From the NCBI RefSeq assembly GCF_000220395.1, contig NW_004086236.1:1-32895 (forward strand): a stretch of DNA of 32,895 nt, in the 5' to 3' direction. Source of the DNA: Ichthyophthirius multifiliis. Taxonomy: Eukaryota > Ciliophora > Oligohymenophorea > Hymenostomatida. Positions 1 through 11,834 of the stretch are shown here, one piece after another. The notes beneath the pieces are model-generated. The model was given only the letters and a program-made list of their open reading frames with translations. It ran no database searches and was not told the DNA's origin. The translations under genes and the position numbers were made by a program. Each line of letters begins with the position of its first letter. The first letter of the stretch is position 1.

Positions 1-489
1 ATAGTATATATTTTTTTTATTTATTATATCTTAGATATATTTTTTAATATATATATATATATAAAATATTATAATTTATATCTTTTAGTAAAATCAATAA
101 TTATATAATTTTTATTAAATCAAATAATTTATTTTTATTATTATAAATATATATATTTTATTTTATAGATTTTTTATATTATTTTTATACTATTTTTTTT
201 TTTTTTTCTATTTTATTTTAATTATTTAATCTATGAATAAATATGTATTAATAAAAAATAGATATTAGCTATATTTTTTTGAATGATTATTAATAAATAA
301 AAAAATTAATCCTACTAAAAAATAATAATTGCATTTAATAAAATTAAAAAAATAATAATTATATACACTTTATAATTATAAAATTAAAATTAATAAATTT
401 TCTTATATAATGAATATAAAATATAAAAATAATTTTTATTTTGTAAAATAAAATATATAAGTAATATAATTTATATATTAATTACTATT
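1..489. other. AT-rich non-coding or unresolved 3' end of HMG-like gene
   Basis: No open frame with convincing codon composition is visible here. The minus-strand HMG-like gene to the right has no TGA in its frame before it runs into this stretch, so its last exon or 3' UTR may extend here. The sequence is otherwise A/T runs with short TA repeats. Confidence 0.4.
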
Positions 490-1076
490 ATTTTTAATTT
501 AAAAAATTGTCAATTAATGTTTTATTATTTTTTTATGTTTATAATAGCTATTAATATGCTTTTTTATGATTTTCATACTGCAAATTATATTTATCTTTGT
601 TTTCTTCCCAAAATGAAGCAATTTAATTAACAAAATCACTTAAACTTATTTCATTTTAAAACTATTCTATTTATTTTTTTTATTGAAAAAGTTCTTTATT
701 TTTAATATATATAATTTGTATTAAATCATTAACTTTAATAACCTATTCTTTTATTTTTATTAAAAAATTATATTTTGTTAATTTGAAATAAGTTATAAAA
801 TTTAATGCAAAAATTATCTAATTTTAAATAAAGAATTTTATTTTTTTAATGAATTTAAGCAATTTCGTATTCTAACAATTCAGTGTATTTTATAAATTCA
901 AAGTCAAATTTTTATTCATTAATATTACAAAAGTCAACTATTTATTATATTTTTTCAAAAATATATATTATACTTTCATTTTTAATATCAATTAAATTTT
1001 CATGAATTTATTATTTATTTGAGAATTATTATTCAAGATACAAAAATATATTTTGGTTGTCTGATTATGGTAATCT
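490..1076 (-). CDS. HMG-box-like protein (ends unresolved)
   Basis: Two minus-strand coding segments join in frame across a 40-nt GT..AG intron at 694-733: about 1076-734, then 693 to about 490. The first part is a mixed-charge helical stretch. After the junction the product reads NKNKRIGYQKLFQQKK and then SDFVNQIASFWEENKDKY, resembling an HMG box: a basic lead, Gly-Tyr, the -LF- helix, then a Trp-containing second helix and a Lys/Tyr-rich third helix. HMG-box proteins bend DNA in chromatin; that role is inferred from this weak similarity. No in-frame ATG lies at the 5' end; an intron acceptor near 1060-1076 probably joins an upstream exon. No TGA ends the 3' end in this frame. The amino-terminal half is not recognised. 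The coding nature is more certain than the family. Confidence 0.5.
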
Positions 1077-2213
1077 CAAGGATTAAAATTAAAATAAATA
1101 TATTATATAAATAAAAAAATATAAAATTATTAAGTAATCATAAATATTTTTTTATTAGGATTTTTATTTTGTTTAATGATATAAATTATTTAACTCTTTA
1201 ATAATTATTAATTAATTAAAAAATAAATTTAATATATATACCTATATAAATATAAATATAGATATTTAAAAATAAATAGATTATTTTATTTTAAATAAAA
1301 AATTAAAAAAAAAAAAAAAAAATTTAAAAATAATAATTTAATAAATAAAATAATATATAATTATAAAATATAATTTAAATATAAATTTTTAAGATTTTAT
1401 AATAATTGTTATGAATATATATTATTTTCTTTTAATCTCTTATATATATATATAATTTTATAAATAAATATTATATATATATAAATTTATATATATATAT
1501 ATATATATATATATCTACTTTAATTTTTTTTTAATAAAAATTCGAATAATAGAATTTACTAAAAATAAGGATTTTTCATTATAAAAAATAATAGGTAACA
1601 ATAATTAAAGTAATTTATAATTTTAAAATTTTATTTTTAATTATTTATTAGTTATATTGTATTAAAAAATATTATTTCTTTTATTATATTTTTTTTTTTA
1701 TCATTATTTAAAAATAAATATAATTAAATATAAAAAATACTTTTTTTCTATTTTTTTGTCTTTTTTTTATTATTAGACTTTTTTAAAAAAGAATTAATTA
1801 TATCTTAAAAAAATATTAATTTAAGTAATATTTAAAATTCGTTTTAATTATATATTACTTTTAGTTAAAATTCTTACTTATTAATATAATTGTATATATT
1901 TATATATATATTTTTTTTTTATTTCAATTCAGCTAAAATTAAAACCAATTTTTTATTATATAAAAATTTATTGCATTTTTTTCAATTTATCATATTAAGT
2001 ATTTTCTATTTTAGTTTTAATGTATTTATATATAAATAAACGTTAATATTTATTAGAAAACGCTTTTAAAATCTATTTTAAAAGAAATAGAAAAGAATAA
2101 TGTGAGAAAAAAGAAAAAATCTTTTATATTTTTTACAAATTAAAAAATAAGAAATATTAATAAATAAAAATAAAAATTAAATAAATAAAAAATATAGATC
2201 AAAATAAATAAAT
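1077..2213. other. AT-rich intergenic spacer
   Basis: Nothing convincing is coded here. It holds a 16-base A run near 1305-1320, TA repeats at about 1488-1514 and long A/T runs. It presumably contains the promoters of both the HMG-like gene (-) and the CCCH gene (+), and possibly a small first exon of the former. No recognisable promoter motif could be picked out of such AT-rich DNA. Confidence 0.5.
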
Positions 2214-2756
2214 ATGTAATAAATTTAATACAATTTCCTTTACTTTAATGAATTTGATGTTTAAAACTAAAAAAATTAAAATAAATTAGAGCTTTCTGAA
2301 AAAAACTCAACAAAATGTGATTCTGAGGAAGAAAATAATTACGAAGAAATCTTTTTATAAGACTAAAATAAATCAAGTGCAAAAAAAATCAAAAACATCA
2401 TACTTACAGAATTTGATAAATATAAAACCGAAATGTGTAAAAATTGGAGTCAATTTTAATATTGTAAATATGGAGACAAATGCAGATTTGCACATGGAAA
2501 AAAATAACTTAATTCAAAAATACCTATAAATACTCTTTACAAAACTAAATTATGTAAATAATATTTCGAAAAAGGAGTTTGTTGTTATGGTTTAAGATGC
2601 CATTTTACTCATGATGTGCGAACCATAGATTAAATAGTTAAAAATAAGAAAATAAGTTATCTTTAAAATCTTAATTAAATCTAAAATCAATAATAAATAT
2701 ATCCTGTTATAAAAAATAATAGATTATAAGTATTTATTAACATAACTAAAAATTGA
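2214..2756 (+). CDS. Tandem CCCH zinc-finger protein (TIS11/tristetraprolin-like)
   Basis: A single-exon gene of 180 residues. The ATG at 2214 is the first in frame after an in-frame TGA at 2103; TGA at 2754 ends it. Two fingers are visible: C75-x8-C84-x5-C90-x3-H94 and C114-x8-C123-x5-C129-x3-H133, each led in by YKTEMC or YKTKLC. This lead-in, the finger spacing and the linker of 19 residues between H94 and C114 match tristetraprolin/TIS11 proteins. Those proteins bind AU-rich elements in mRNA 3' ends and promote decay. In a transcriptome this AT-rich the usual AU-rich target cannot be assumed. The amino-terminal half is acidic and Asn/Gln-rich and the tail after the second finger is Gln/Asn/Lys-rich; neither is recognised. 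A different internal frame is also open for 70 codons but lacks the paired fingers. Confidence 0.9.
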
Positions 2757-3409
2757 AATTTAAAAAAATAAAAAAAGTAAAGGATTTTTGTAAAAATTAA
2801 TAATAAAAAAATAATTTATTTCATAATTATATAAAAAAAAATATAAAATATTTAAATTTTAAATATAATATTTAATGACTTTTTATTAATAATAATTTCA
2901 TTTTATTCATTTTTATTTAAAAAAATATAAAATATATAAAAATTGAATATATATTTAAACATTTATTAATATATATTTTTTTTTATAAATAAAATAATAA
3001 ATATATATATAATTTAAATATATATTAGATATATTTTATATATATATTTATTTATATATATATTATGAAATAAAAAACAAAAAGTATTTATATATACATA
3101 TATATTTTAAATATATATATAAAAATAGCAAATACAAAATCAAAATATAAATAAAAACTAATTTTAGTTTTTTAATTTTTTTTTAACTAACTATTAATTT
3201 ATATTTTAAATTTTTAATAATATTTTATAATTAAATGTTTTTATAAAATATAATAAATGATATTTCTATATACTAAATTCATTAATAAAATTTATAAATT
3301 AAAAATAATAATAAATATTCATAAAATATCAACATTCTTATTTTTATTATATAAAGATAAAATTTGAAATAAAATTTGTAATTTCTATTATGTCTAGTAA
3401 ATTCTTTAA
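2757..3409. other. AT-rich spacer between convergent genes
   Basis: This lies between the 3' ends of the CCCH gene (+) and the Sec7 gene (-). It contains TA-rich repeats and A/T runs and no convincing coding frame. The frame that the Sec7 gene would follow without its last frameshift stays open to a TGA at 3319-3321, but its composition stops looking coding before that. Confidence 0.5.
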
Positions 3410-3899
3410 TCATGATTATTATTCTTTATTAAATTCTTCGCTAATATTATTCTAAATTTATTAATCTTAATTATTATAATCAGATATATTAATTTCTATA
3501 AGCTATTCATGATTATGATCTTATTAAACTTCTATTTATAAAAATTCTTGTTATTTTAGTTAATTTTAATTTTTTTTTCTTATAAAATTTATATATCCTA
3601 ATATTATGTGTTTTATTCTTCTTACTGTTATGTTTATTAATTTAATTTCTCTTATTATTAATTTTCATAAAATTCTTCATGTTAAATAATTTAATTATCA
3701 TTTTCTTTATCTTATTATAAAAATTATAATTTATCTAATTTTTCATTTTTTAACATTTATTATTAATTAATATTAATTATTTATAAAGTATCATTTTATA
3801 CAGACTCAATTAATAATATTTAATTGTTTACTTATTAGTCTTATAATTAAGCTTATATATGTTAATTTTGTAGAGTTTGTTGTTATTATTATTATTATA

Positions 3900-3941
<42 letters not shown>

Positions 3942-6900
3942 ATTAATTTTATTTTTCTACATATTCATTTTATTATTATTTTTATTGTTCTTATAATTAT
4001 TAATATTAATTTTATTACTATTAACATTTTATTTAATTATCAAATAAATTATTATAATCATTTTAATTTAAATACTTTTTTGATATTTATTTTAATTTAT
4101 TTATATCTAAATTATAACCTTAGATAATAAAAAAATATATTTTTATTTATTTATTTATATAATTTATGTACTATGCAAAAATGATTTAATTTCATCTAAG
4201 ACTAATTATTTTAAATTTTCTATTTTATTTTCATTAATAAATTAATATAATTCTAAAAAATTTATAACAAATTCAATTATAAAACCTTCGCAAAATTTTT
4301 GATAACAAGACCAATTACTAAAAATTGTTACCAAAATTCTTATATATTTAGTTATATGATTTTCATCTCTCATAAATAATATTTTACTTTAAAAAAGTCT
4401 TATTTTATCATAAATGCTTTTAATCTATACTTCATTAATAACATAAAATCTTAATTAATAAACTGCTTTATCAATTAGTAATACAATTTATTCGCATATT
4501 TAAGAATTCCATTCTTTAAGACTAATAAATAAAACACTCAAAGCTTAAATTATATTCTAGTTCATAAGTACTATAATTATAAATATATATTTATATAAAT
4601 AAATATATATATATATTTAATATATATATTTTTTATATATTTATATATATATATATTTAAATTTATTTATACATATTTATATAGATATATTTAATTTTAA
4701 AATATATGTTATATTTTATAATTTTTTTTTTTTTACAATCATGTTATTAATCTAATTTTTAATGTCTCTAGTTTTCAGATATAATTAAAACTGAAATTAT
4801 CTAAATTGCCCAATTATTTCCTTCTAAAATCTTAAATACTTTTGATTTTAAAAATCCTACAAAGAATATTATACTAGCCTATATAACTTTCACAAATTAA
4901 TCATCTTCTTTAATACTTACTACAGCTAACATAAAATTGCTTATTGAATTTTTCAAACACAAGCAATTATTAATAACTTCCGTCTTATCCAGTTTTTTTT
5001 CATCAAGAACATCTAATATTTTTTAAAACATTTCTAATATTTAAAAGAATGGTTAGTTTTCTTCATTATTCTGACATAATTTATTAGAAATTACAAAATC
5101 ATTTAACTAATTAATAAATTCTTACAAAATATATAAAGAACAATCATTTAAATAATTCAATCCTTCCTATAAACAATCATCGAAAGAGTTAAATTTCGAA
5201 CACAAATTTAAATGTGATAAACATAATTCCAAAAGACAAAATTTACTAAAACTTTAAAGAAAAGTTTTTTTCTTTTTCCTTTTCAAAGACATTTCGTTTA
5301 AATTAAAAATTAAATTTTATAAATTCTCATTATCAATTTATTATAGCAAACATTCAGTTTTTTCAACTTTTTTATTAGAAAATGCTAATTTCAATATAAT
5401 ACAAATCTTTTACCATATTTTTTCAACTCTGTCTTAGTTTATTTTCATTATTTCTATACTTAAGTCTATTAAATGAGCAAATTTAATTTTTTCTGGAATA
5501 TTTTTAAATTCATTTAATATTTGATTTATAAATTCTTCATAATCTTTATCATCTAACATTCTAATTAAATAATAAAAATTAAAATTATGTATATATATAT
5601 ATTTATAATTATATATATATAATTTTATACATTTATATATATATTTAATATATTTTATTATAATATTATATTTTTTTTTTACTTTGTTTATTCTAAAATT
5701 TTATATGTAAGTTTATCGTTTTTGAATGCTTTTTGGTATAAAATTTAATTTTCTTGGGAACATATACGTTATATTTATTAATTAATAGTAATATCTTCTT
5801 TTTCCTCATCAGAAATTTCTTCTTATTAGATAAATGATGAAAAAATATCAATTAAAGATCTATTATTATGTATATTTTAATTATAAAAATCATTAGATTC
5901 TCTTATTTTTTTAATTATACTATTACATCTTTAAGCTACATAATCATTCATTAAAAAACTGCGAATATTTATTGTTTTTACTAGTAATTTTACTGCTAGA
6001 TTTTTACTATTTTTTAAATATTCAAGTGCTTTACCAGCAAAAATAAAGCAACATTATAAATATTATATATTATTTAAATTATTTAAATCTTCAAATTATA
6101 TTTTATCATAAAAGTTCTATTTAAAAAATATTTTTTTATTTTTTTATTTTTTTATTTTTTTTACTTTAAATATTTTATCAACATAATCAATTTTATCATT
6201 AGATATACATAAATTTATTAAAGATTCCAATATAATTTACATATTTTCCTCTTCTTCTTCGGTTTCTTTAAATTTAAAAATAATAAAGTCTATATTCTCA
6301 AATATATTTTTTAAAATCATTTCTAAAAGTGCCTTTTCAGCTATTTCTCTTTTAAGCTTTTCATCTTACTCTATTAATGATAATTCGTCATCCAAAAAAT
6401 CAAATTTACTAAACATTTAATAGTTCAATATCATATATTTCCAAATTATGATAGTGCATTCAGTTGATATATGAAAGCTTCTACACTCTTTAATCTCATT
6501 ACTTTATATATTATAATAACAATCAAGAACATATTCATTAGAAATATCTTAACCTTCATTAACTCCTCTTACTTATTTAATAAATTCTTCAGGTAGCATC
6601 TTTTTTTCATTTTTACTACTATGTAAGTCTGATTATAACATAATCAAAGCACATGTAAATGTATAAGCAGAATTAGATGACAAAAATGTTTACTTATAAA
6701 AAAAAAAAAGGAAGAAAAAAAATTAAAAATTTATATAACAAAAAAAATACTTACTTAATTTTATTAATAATAATTAATTGAAAATTCATCTAAAATTCTT
6801 AAAACTTATTGTGATTCTATATATAAATAATAATATATAAAATATATATAAATAATAATTTTTTAAATATATATTAATAATAATATATAAAAGTTTGTAA

Positions 6901-8577
6901 AAAAAATATTTATGTATTTTTTTATTTACCTCCAGTCATTAAAAATGTTGATAATAGTATTCTTAAAGCATCAATAATATTAATTTATGAAAAATCGAAT
7001 AATTAAATATATTATTAAATACATTTTTAATTAAATTTATCTGGTCCACCTAAAATTTCTATCATATATTTATGAGAAACATTATAAAAAGTCCTTAAAA
7101 AAAGAACTATTTTTTTTATTATAGGATCTTCTAAATCTTTATAATCTTAAATCTTGTATTCTTCTGCTATTTTTCTTAAAAATTTTTTAGGGTTTTCATT
7201 TAATAAATTTCCATATTCAATATATTTATTTTTTATATTTTCATATTTTATATAATAATTATCTTTATTATTATTTGAATTTACTTCCTTTTTTTAAAAT
7301 AGTAATAAATTCATTAATATATCACAAGAAATATTCATTATATATTTCGAATCATCTCTTAATCCATTTCCTCCTTTTGAAAATTCTATTATATTTTATA
7401 AGATTTCTTATATTATTGGTTAATTAGTATATAAAAAGTCATTTAAAATAAAAATATCTAAAAAAAATTCTTAATTGGAAAACATTTTTTTTAAAAAAGG
7501 CATTAATAATAAAAATTCTGCAGTAATAGTTTTCTCTTCCTTATATTTTTTTACGAAGTTTTTGAATTTCATATATATTAATTACCCAAATAAAAATTTC
7601 TTTATTATATTACTTTCTGGACTGTTTTATTGGGTATAAAAATTAAACAAAATTTCGAAAATTTGGATTATTTTTCCATATATACTGACATTTTATATCC
7701 TTGAAATTTAGCAAATTGTAAAAATGCACTCTTTTTCAATTATTTTAATGTATTCAGGTAACTAATCCCTATCTATAAGTAAAATTATGATTAATATTAA
7801 TAATTATATTGGCATTTCTATTATTTTAATATTTTCATTAGAGTTTGATTTGGCATAAGTTTCATAACTTTTATTCAATTTAGTGATTATTAATTATAAT
7901 ATTTGTATTATTCTAAAAGATTCAGGCTATTAAATATTTATTATACGCGTAATATACTATTACATAGCATATAAAAGTGTGTCTTTAGCCATTTCTTTTA
8001 ATCCAATATTTTAAATTAATTGACAATTTGAGATTTCTTCCCATATTTTTTCAAAAATCTCTTCACTTATATATTCTAAAGGAAAATTTAAAATTATTTT
8101 TAAAAACTAAAAAAAAAATATATATATAAAAAAAAATATTCATATTATATATAAATACTTTTAATTTTTTAGCAAAATATATACTCTAAGTATCTAATTC
8201 ATTAAATTTATAATTACATAATCTTTCTATTGTATATAAAATTATTTCTTCATCAAATAAATCTTAAAAATTCTAAATATCTATTTAACAAACTAAAAAA
8301 ACAAAATTTAAATATATATATATATATATAATATATTTGAATTTTTACACTTAATAACTTTGTTTACACTTTATATTATTGCAATATTTATAAATTCATC
8401 ATTTTCTCATAATTGAGTAAATTTATAAAATATATCTTTTAACGATAATTAATTTTATTATAATAATACTAATTAAAAAGCTTATTCAAATTATACTGAT
8501 ACATAAGAATTTTATTTTTTGTATTCTCTTATTTTATGAAAAGCTTATATAAGCTCGTTTTGTATTATTAAATTCAT
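3410..8577 (-). CDS. Sec7-domain Arf guanine-nucleotide exchange factor, GBF1/BIG type
   Basis: Nine exons: 8577-8349, 8292-8159, 8106-6930, 6816-6755, 6692-6165, 6116-5683, 5560-4737, 4570-4172, 4118-3410, about 1498 residues. The Sec7 domain (about 424-602) shows FLRTFYNVSHKYMIEILG, LFDFSQINIIDALRILLS, the MTGE loop, AYTFTCALIMLQSDLH and RGVNEGQDI. Glu514 in that loop is the expected catalytic glutamate. Sec7 proteins load GTP on Arf at Golgi or endosome membranes. Long helical regions flank the domain, as in the DCB/HUS and HDS regions of large Arf exchange factors; the post-Sec7 sequence leans to GBF1. The tail (about 1263-1498) is very Gln-rich with a poly-Gln tract near 1323-1343. Oddities: an in-frame TGA at 8407-8409 and a one-base shift at an A9 run (sense) at 3570-3578. 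Phases fit at all eight introns. Confidence 0.88.
3883..3941 (-). repeat. Trinucleotide repeat coding poly-glutamine
   Basis: A near-perfect ATT repeat on the + strand. On the minus strand, in the frame of the last Sec7-gene exon, it reads as TAA codons and so gives about 21 glutamines broken by one leucine, ending in two CAA codons. Slippage in whole triplets would change only the Gln count. Confidence 0.85.
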
Positions 8578-9461
8578 TTTTTAATTATTTAATAATATTT
8601 AAAAGATATTTATATATATAAAAAAAATGTTATTTTTTATTTATTTTATAAATTAATTATTTTTTATTAACACTTGTAAATAAATGATTATTTTAATTTA
8701 ATAAAAATGAAATTTTCCTTTTATTTAAAAAAAAATATACATTTATAAAATTAATTAATTATATATTTTTAATATCATATTTTAAATAATTGTGATTTTT
8801 ATATTTTATATATATAATATTTTTAAATAATTTTATTTGCTTAATTATATTATATATTGCAATTTTAATCTTTTCTCTTTTCTCTTTTTAATTTTTAATT
8901 TTTTAATTTATCATATTAAATTGAAAAAAAAAATCTAAATTATTTATATTATTATATTTTATAAAAAAATAATTTCTTTATATAATAAAAAAAATCTTAA
9001 AAGTATGTAAACTATATATTATTAATTTATATTTATAAAAATAATTAATTAAAAAATACTTTATAACTTATAAATATTCTTAAAAAAAATATTTAATTGA
9101 AACATCATTTATAAAATAAAAAATTTATATATAAAATTCTTTATTTTTTATTCTTAAAAAATTGTTTGCATTTTATTTAAATATATTAAAAAATACAAAA
9201 TTATTTAGAACTGTATATTCTAATTCTAATTTATAAAATTATAGTAAAATAAAAACAACATATGTATTAACATACAAATTTATTTAGAAATACATTAAGT
9301 ATTTGAAACTTAATTTTATTCTGTTTTATAATAATGTATATATTAAAATAAGTGTAGTAATGAAAGAGTTAAAAAATATTTTATAAATCAAAAGAATACT
9401 ATTTTTGAAAGAGAGATAAAAATAACTGAATTTATTTAAAACTATAAATAATGAAATTAAA

Positions 9462-9492
9462 TAAAAATAAAAATAAAAATAAAAATAAAAAT
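9462..9492. repeat. TAAAAA hexamer repeat
   Basis: Five near-perfect copies of TAAAAA in tandem, ending at TAGG. In the plus-strand frame from an ATG at 9360 it would read Gln-Lys repeats, but that frame is short and unsupported. Confidence 0.6.
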
Positions 9493-9695
9493 AGGAAAAA
9501 AATATTAATAAATGAATAAAAATTACCTGATGTTATATAATTATAATATTAGAAAAAATAATTATTAGTAAAAATTATTAATTAATTATAATAATAAAAT
9601 AAAAATATAAAAACAAGTAAAAAATTTAAAAAAATTAAATATAAAAAATGTAAATGATAAAATATATAAATGTTTTAATATATAATATTATATAA

Positions 9696-9698
<3 letters not shown>

Positions 9699-9744
<46 letters not shown>
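9699..9744. repeat. TA dinucleotide tract
   Basis: About 23 uninterrupted TA units in the middle of the longest gene-free stretch. Such tracts are prone to length error in assembly. Confidence 0.8.
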
Positions 9745-9749
<5 letters not shown>

Positions 9750-10814
9750 TCATATTATTAATTTTTTTTTTTCTTATAATGAATATATATCATGTTTATT
9801 TATACTTTATTTTTATAAAACAATTGATTTACGTAATTTTAAAAAAATATTTAATTGCAATATTTTAAACAGTTTTATTATAAATATCATATTTTTTTTC
9901 TTGGTTGATAATATATTATTAGAATATACAATTATATTATTTACATGAAGATTAAATAAATTATTCATTATTTTTAAAATAATATAAAAAATATCTTAAT
10001 TAATAATAAAAAAAATTAAATAAAAAAATTAATTTAAGATATTATTTTGTTTATTATTATTATAAATAATTTAAAAATCATAATAAATTAAAATATGATT
10101 TTAAATATTTATTAATTTATTTATAAATTGAATAGAATAATTTTTTTAATAAAATAATATCAATATTCATATACTAAATATTTTTTATAAAAAATAAAAC
10201 AATAAAACGAAATCATTTTAACTATTAAGTTGATGAAAATTAATAAATATATAAATTATTATTATATATATTGATATAGTAATTATTAAATAATAAATTT
10301 AATTATTCTTATTAAATATTTATGATTTTATATTTTAAAAACTTAAAAAGAATATTTATATATACAAAAAAATATATAGAATGTTATAATAAATAAAGTA
10401 AATGTATAGAAAACGTTAATTCATAACATATAGTTAAAATATAAATAATTTTTAAATAAAAAGAAACAATTATTATATTATAAACAAAAGAATGGAAACG
10501 AAAATTTTGATTGTATAGTATTATATAATATCATATAAATAAATATTATTTTATTAATTTTTATATTTTATTTTTTAAACAAAAAAATAAAATTATGTGT
10601 TATAAGTTAAAATATTTAAATAAAAAAAAAAAATATATATATTGTTTACATAAAGGATATAAAAAATATTAAACTTTCAAATTAAAATATATTTTTTATT
10701 TAAAAAAATATGAATGTATCGCAAAATAAAACTTTAATTAATATTAAATATTATTTTAATTTATATAAATATATTAAAATTATATTAATTAATATTTTAT
10801 TAAAATTTATATGT

Positions 10815-11198
10815 TTTAATTTCCTTCTTTCTAATATTATTCCTTTTTCTGAGTTTTAAACTCTAATACCTCATTTTTTTACTCTTCGATTCTAGATTTC
10901 CTTTTTTCCACCAATTTTTAATATTCAATATAAATTGATCTGCCACTAAACTTACTCTTTTCCAGTTTCATATATTTATTATATTAATATACATATTCTC
11001 TATTTATTAATATGCTTTATCAATTAATTAATAAATTCTTTAATAATAATCATAATCAAATAATTTCCCTATTTACACTTCCTCGCTTCATCTACAAGTA
11101 TTTGAATTTTCTATGAAATTAAATAAACATGATCATTTTATTTTAATTCGTATTTACTTAGTAGTATTTATAGCTTTTAAATTAATCTTTGTCGCATT
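10815..11198 (-). CDS. Hypothetical charged coiled-coil protein (ends unresolved)
   Basis: Two minus-strand segments look coding but their connection is not settled. The right one starts at an ATG at 11137-11139 (MRQRLIQKL) and contains VDEARKCKQGNY. The left one can start at an ATG at 10969-10971 (MKLEKSKF) and runs through IEYQKLVEKRKSRIEEQK into a Lys/Glu/Gln-rich helix. They lie in different frames. A GT at 11077-11078 joined to an AG at 10955-10956 would connect them in phase with an intron of 124 nt; alternatively the left ATG starts a separate protein. No TGA in the left frame ends it before 10680. No family is recognised; the composition suggests a coiled coil. Confidence 0.4.
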
Positions 11199-11219
11199 GA
11201 TTTATTATTTATATAAGAA

Positions 11220-11834
11220 TATTGTCAACTAGTTATTAAATTGTATTAAGTATATTTTATTAAATGTTATAAATTTATTGAAATTCATTCTATATTTTTA
11301 TTTATGTATTTTTATTACCATAAATAAACTATCATCTTAAAATATAAACAAATTAAAGGTATTATTATTTTAAATATATTCGAGGGGAACAAATAGGATT
11401 ATTAAAAAATTTTAATTAAAATAATAATAAACATTTTTGTTATAAATTAAATTTATTACTTATTCTTTTTTATGGAAAAAAAAATATTTTTAAAATATAA
11501 AGAAATAATTTGTATTAAAAAAAATATATAATAATTAATATAATAAATATATTATATGATAATGTTTAATAATATATATGATTTAGATTTTAGTAAAAAT
11601 AAATTTAATATAATAAATTATATTAATTTAAATAATATCTAGAAAGTTTAAATTGTTTTAAATAACTTGATTACTTTTTTATAATAAATAACATTTTTTT
11701 AAATATATAATATATATATATAAAACAAAACAAAAATTAATATTTTAAATAAAAATAAATCTTTAATCAATAAAATTAACAAAAAAATAATTTTTAAAAA
11801 TATTATAAATTAAAATAAATATAAGAAAAATAAA
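11220..11834. other. AT-rich spacer, likely divergent promoter region
   Basis: Separates the minus-strand coiled-coil segment from the plus-strand BBS8 gene, so it should hold both promoters. Only A/T-rich sequence is visible, apart from a short GC-containing patch near 11381-11400 that I cannot assign. Confidence 0.5.

Larger units (their letters stand above)
8578..10814. other. Long AT-rich spacer
   Basis: About 2.2 kb without a supportable gene. It holds the upstream region of the Sec7 gene, a period-6 TAAAAA repeat at about 9462-9492 and a long TA tract at 9699-9744. A plus-strand frame ending in TGA at about 9453-9455 has a short Lys/Glu/Asn-rich stretch but no clear start and no family match. 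The last part probably includes the 3' end of the coiled-coil gene to the right. Confidence 0.5.

Noticed and set aside
8407-8457. A 34-nt intron in exon 1 of the Sec7 gene to skip the internal TGA
   Set aside because: A GT..AG pair exists just upstream of the TGA, but using it moves the downstream sequence into a frame that does not match the phase of the next exon.
9190-9455. Plus-strand open stretch ending in a Lys/Glu/Asn-rich segment before TGA
   Set aside because: With only TGA as stop, open frames of this length are expected by chance in such AT-rich DNA. No clear start or family match, and the other frames look similar.
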